In this document: positions 5,913 through 8,446 of the stretch, one piece after another | Numbering within the stretch: position 1 is the first letter of the stretch | How the letters are laid out: every line of letters begins with the position of its first letter | From: Candidatus Bathyarchaeota archaeon | Lineage (GTDB): Archaea; Thermoproteota; Bathyarchaeia; 40CM-2-53-6; RBG-13-38-9 | DNA length: 8,446 nucleotides | Direction: 5' to 3' | Assembly (NCBI GenBank): GCA_026394315.1 | Contig: JAPKYM010000286.1 | Coordinates: 1-8,446 of the forward strand | Position numbers and translations under genes: made by a program | Notes under the pieces: model-generated | What the model saw: only the letters and a program-made list of their open reading frames with translations | What the model was told of the DNA's origin: nothing | Database searches by the model: none

Positions 5913-7466
5913 ATGGCTGAAGAATTTAAGGAGATGAGTCCGTCCGACTTCTTCTATCGTAACAGGGACATTGCAGGCTTCACAAATCCCTCAAGAGCCA
6001 TCTACTCGACAATAAGGGAACTGATCGAGAATTCGCTGGATGCATGCGAGATCAACGGAATACTGCCGGACATATACATCAGGGTCTCTGCGGAGACAGA
6101 AGAAACGCCGGATCCAACAATATACAGGGTTAGAGTCGAAGATAACGGATCAGGTATGCCCTCAGAAGTCATCCCATCCGCGTTTGGTCAAGTTCTCTTC
6201 GGATCAAAATACAAACTGAGACAGACCCGCGGAACTTTCGGTCTGGGCGTAAAGATGGCTGTGCTTTACGGGCAGATTACTACACATGGGCAGTCACGGA
6301 TACTGTCTAGCACGGGCACCTCAAAGATGTACGAGTACACACTGATGATGGATATCCAAAAGAACAGGCCGATAGTTGTCAAGCACAAGGTTCATTCTAA
6401 CAAGGCCAAGTGGCATGGTACAGTTGTTGAGTTTACAACCGAAGCCGACTATACGAGAGCGATGGCAAAGATCCTGGATTACTTGAAACAAACGGCGATA
6501 GTTGTCCCCTATGCTAACCTGACCTTCGTTGATCCGCGGGGAAGATTCTACAAGTTCGACAGGGCAACAACTCTCATGCCTAAACCTCCGACTGAAACAT
6601 TACCACACCCACACGGAACAGACATGGAGACATTCAAGCGGATGATAGACTCGACCAGCTCTAGAACCATGAAGGACTTCATGAAGCGACACTTCCAGCG
6701 GGTTGGCGAAGCAATAGCAAGGAGATTTCTCGAATTCAGCGGAATCAGCCCCAAGAAGAATCCGAGGAAACTCGCCCAAGAAGAGATCGTGAAGCTCGTG
6801 AACGCAATAAAGAACTATGATGGATTTCTATCACCTGATGCAGGGTGCCTTTCACCACTTGGCGACGAGCTGCTGAGAACAGGCATTAAGAAGGAACTCG
6901 CCCCAGAATTCATGTCTGTCTACCAGAGAAAGCCCGCGGCCTACTCAGGCTTTCCCTTCATAGTAGAGGTCGGTGTCGCATATGGTGGTGACATACTGAA
7001 GACAGACGGGATACTTTTGTACCGTTTTGCCAACAGGATTCCTCTTCTGTTTGATGAAGCAAGCGACATCTCGTATAAAGTCACAAATGAAATGATGAAC
7101 TGGAGGCACTACAAGGTCTTGCCGGATACTCCGATTGCAGTCTTCGTTCACATCTGCAGTCTCAAGATCCCATACAAGACTGTTGGGAAGGAGTTCATAG
7201 CAGACAGACCTGAAGTTGAACATGAAGTCCTGAATGCCATGAGGGAGGTTGCAAGACACCTAGCGCTCTTTTTATCAAAGAAGCATCATATGGAAAGGGA
7301 GAAGAAGCGATTGGATGTCTTCCTAATGTACCTACCGAAGATCGCTTTCTTCTCGGCCAAACTGGCCAAGAAAGAGAAGGTCCCGGATGTAAAAAGACTT
7401 CTGAGGAGTGTGGCAAAATATGCCGAAGAGCAAGGAGAAGAAGAAGGAACAGAAGGGAGCGGTTAA
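5913..7466 (+). CDS. top6B: DNA topoisomerase VI subunit B
   Basis: 517 residues from ATG 5913, the usual length for the shorter archaeal Top6B proteins. Top6B is the ATPase subunit of the A2B2 type IIB topoisomerase that passes one duplex through another and relaxes supercoils. The GHKL ATPase domain shows the N-box ELIENSLDACE (36-46, metal-binding Asn40), the G1 box EDNGSGMP (about 76-83) and the lid motif GTFGLGVKMA (107-116). The H2TH and transducer regions follow; the transducer carries PYKTVGKE, whose last Lys (about 426) corresponds to the switch lysine that contacts ATP. The protein ends in a Glu/Gly-rich tail. It looks fully intact. The GTG codons at 5901 and 5904 overlap the ribosome binding site. 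It overlaps top6A by about 47-59 bp, which implies tight co-translation with a partner gene that is damaged here. Confidence 0.96.
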   Translation: MAEEFKEMSPSDFFYRNRDIAGFTNPSRAIYSTIRELIENSLDACEINGILPDIYIRVSAETEETPDPTIYRVRVEDNGSGMPSEVIPSAFGQVLFGSKYKLRQTRGTFGLGVKMAVLYGQITTHGQSRILSSTGTSKMYEYTLMMDIQKNRPIVVKHKVHSNKAKWHGTVVEFTTEADYTRAMAKILDYLKQTAIVVPYANLTFVDPRGRFYKFDRATTLMPKPPTETLPHPHGTDMETFKRMIDSTSSRTMKDFMKRHFQRVGEAIARRFLEFSGISPKKNPRKLAQEEIVKLVNAIKNYDGFLSPDAGCLSPLGDELLRTGIKKELAPEFMSVYQRKPAAYSGFPFIVEVGVAYGGDILKTDGILLYRFANRIPLLFDEASDISYKVTNEMMNWRHYKVLPDTPIAVFVHICSLKIPYKTVGKEFIADRPEVEHEVLNAMREVARHLALFLSKKHHMEREKKRLDVFLMYLPKIAFFSAKLAKKEKVPDVKRLLRSVAKYAEEQGEEEGTEGSG

Positions 7467-8184
7467 GGAAAGGAAGAAGAAAGTCATAGGGGCCCTTCAG
7501 GATTTCGGGAACAAGATCTACGGGCAGATCACTTCTGGAGAGTTCCCATCAGTCAAGATGCCGAGCAGGTCAATAAACAACATCTGCTATGATCAGAAAC
7601 TCAGACAGTACATTCTCGGGACCAGAAGTGTAAAGCGAAGCTCGAGAAATGTCCGGCACATAAAGCCTCTGACCCAACTCTCTTGGACAGGAATGTTCGT
7701 AGATGAATTGACCAGGCAGCGCAAAACCAGTACTCTGAGAGATGTCTTCTACTCGGCCCAGGCATACGAGATGAGCTTCGTAGATCAGCAAGAGAGTGAC
7801 AATCTCATCACAGACTTGGAGACTGTAATAGGGTTCGCAAGGGAAGACTTCAGCGTCTTTCCAGAGGAAAGAAGCGCAATCTTCGGGGACCTCACGATAG
7901 AATACACCCTGCCAGGATATGAAGGAAAGAAACTGAACCTGGCATCACATCCAGATGGTATGATGATAGGGCCGGCACTTACCAGCTCAGAATTTGTCGG
8001 TTGCAAGGCCGATAAAGTGATTGCTATAGAGAAGGGCGGGCTCTTCACAAGATTCATCGAGGAACGGGTCCACACTAAACACAAAGCCCTGCTGATACAT
8101 ACTGCAGGAACACTCCCGACGCAAAATGGTTTGGAGTATGGGCAACTGATATCGTCGACTACAAACTCCCGAGCGTTAAATTGA
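7420..8184 (+). pseudogene. top6A: DNA topoisomerase VI subunit A (Spo11-like), N-terminal part; gene disrupted by internal deletion
   Basis: Top6A is the DNA-cleaving subunit of topoisomerase VI, homologous to Spo11. This frame runs from ATG 7420 (or GTG 7408) to TGA 8184. A basic N-terminal segment is followed by the 5Y-CAP domain with the catalytic Tyr in RDVFYSA (Tyr codon 7750-7752), the conserved DQQESD and PEERSAIFGDLTIEYTLPGYEG stretches, then the start of Toprim: HPDGMMIGPALTSSEFVG and AIEKGGLF with its metal-binding Glu. Family similarity ends at ALLIHTAG (about 8109). The last roughly 24 residues before the stop are out-of-frame translation of the C-terminal domain. The normal continuation, GQP...R and the FTDGDPWG block that supplies the DxD metal ligands, is missing. 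The reading frame overlaps the end of top6B. As given, the product cannot be an active cleavage subunit. Confidence 0.9.
8104..8115 (+). other. Deletion junction in top6A (Toprim core lost, frame changed)
   Basis: Left of here the frame encodes LLIHTAG; right of here the next frame encodes TPDAKWFGVWATDIVDY, which in intact Top6A lies roughly 50 residues further on. The two family segments abut within a few bases, leaving no room for the missing block. The frame relation requires a missing length of 3n+1 bases, around 155-160 bp judging from remembered homologues. The junction sequence GCAGGAACACT is compatible with a short shared AGGA at both ends, but the lost sequence is not visible. Confidence 0.8.
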
Positions 8185-8378
8185 CAGAGCTCGACGTCAA
8201 AAGGCTCTATGAACTGAAGAAGGATCCACGGTATAAAGGAAAACTCTGGAACAGGGAGATTGAGACTTTCATTAAGATCAAGAAAAAGGCGGAGCAAGAA
8301 GCTTTTAGCAAATACGGGCTCACATACATAGTTGATGAGTATTTGCCTGCAAAACTAGAGATGGCAGAGTCAGAATGA
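8109..8378 (+). pseudogene. top6A: DNA topoisomerase VI subunit A, C-terminal part (separate frame)
   Basis: This frame is open from 8079 to TGA 8378, and family similarity starts at about 8112. It reads TPDAKWFGVWATDIVDYKLP, then LTELDVKRLYELKKDPRYKG, then WNREIETFIKIKKKAEQEAF and GLTYIVDEYLPAKLE, all typical of the Top6A C-terminus. About 88 codons therefore belong to top6A. No ATG precedes this part; a TTG at 8181 overlaps the TGA that ends the upstream frame, so reinitiation could at most make a 65-residue C-terminal piece. Joined to the upstream part, the product would be about 322 residues, against roughly 360-390 for the family. Substitution patterns look conserved, so if the damage is real it is recent. 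Confidence 0.88.
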
Positions 8379-8446
8379 TTTCTGGATGCCACGATTTCGC
8401 TCACGGCCCTCACAAGTTGCCAATGAGCGATCCGATCTTATCAAAT

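Noticed and set aside
7785..8297. Minus-strand frame of 170 codons across the top6A junction
   Set aside because: The plus-strand translations on both sides of the junction match Top6A closely. The antisense product has no recognisable features.
7408..8378. Programmed frameshift or intron in top6A
   Set aside because: A frameshift near 8110 would join the two frames but would still leave out the DxD block, because the flanking family segments abut with no sequence between them. An intron adds sequence rather than removing it.
8410..8446. End of a convergent minus-strand gene at the right edge (TGA at 8410-8412)
   Set aside because: Only 11 codons are visible in that frame, too few to support a gene, though the convergent position is plausible. 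Nothing else is seen in 8379-8446.

Overview
The window is archaeal chromosome. It carries archaeal/eukaryote-type translation genes (aIF2-beta, aIF1A, a Rio1-family kinase, a Dim2/Pno1-like KH protein), an archaeal-type methionyl-tRNA synthetase and both subunits of DNA topoisomerase VI. Start regions fit archaea: TATA-like boxes about 25 bp before inferred transcript starts, GGTGA-type ribosome binding sites, and several GTG/TTG starts. Base composition is moderate. The Top6, MetRS and Rio1 sequences look closest to the Bathyarchaeia/Nitrososphaeria side of the TACK archaea, but that is an impression from memory, not an alignment.

Layout. 1-171 (-): start of a left-handed beta-helix (hexapeptide-repeat) protein that runs off the left edge. 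304-597 (+): MoaD/ThiS/SAMP-like ubiquitin-fold protein whose Gly-Gly is followed by two extra residues. 714-1349 (-): stand-alone PHP-domain phosphoesterase, directly behind 1359-3032 (-) metG; the two probably form one transcript. A divergent promoter region (3072-3204) separates metG from a rightward cluster filling the rest of the window: aIF2-beta (3205-3618), DUF424 protein (3630-3929), a 250-bp gap with a promoter-like element, aIF1A (4180-4485), rio1 (4498-5310), KH protein (5294-5866), top6B (5913-7466) and top6A (7420 to 8378, disrupted). The last 68 bp hold no supported gene.

How the genes fit together. aIF2-beta and aIF1A act in translation initiation on the small subunit. Rio1 and the KH protein belong to the archaeal counterpart of late 40S maturation. 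MetRS supplies Met-tRNA for initiation. Topoisomerase VI (A2B2) sits at the end of the same cluster, an arrangement familiar in archaea.

Main anomaly. top6A is broken. The N-terminal part (5Y-CAP domain with the catalytic Tyr and the start of Toprim) reads normally to about 8109. The C-terminal part resumes in another frame at about 8112. Roughly 50 codons that should hold the rest of the Toprim core, including the metal-binding DxD motif, are missing, and they are not encoded in any frame. This is either a true inactivating deletion or an assembly/sequencing collapse. No new multi-gene system is evident; other observations are small-scale (a perfect 8-bp hairpin before top6B, the extended MoaD tail, a mini-ORF overlapping the aIF1A start).
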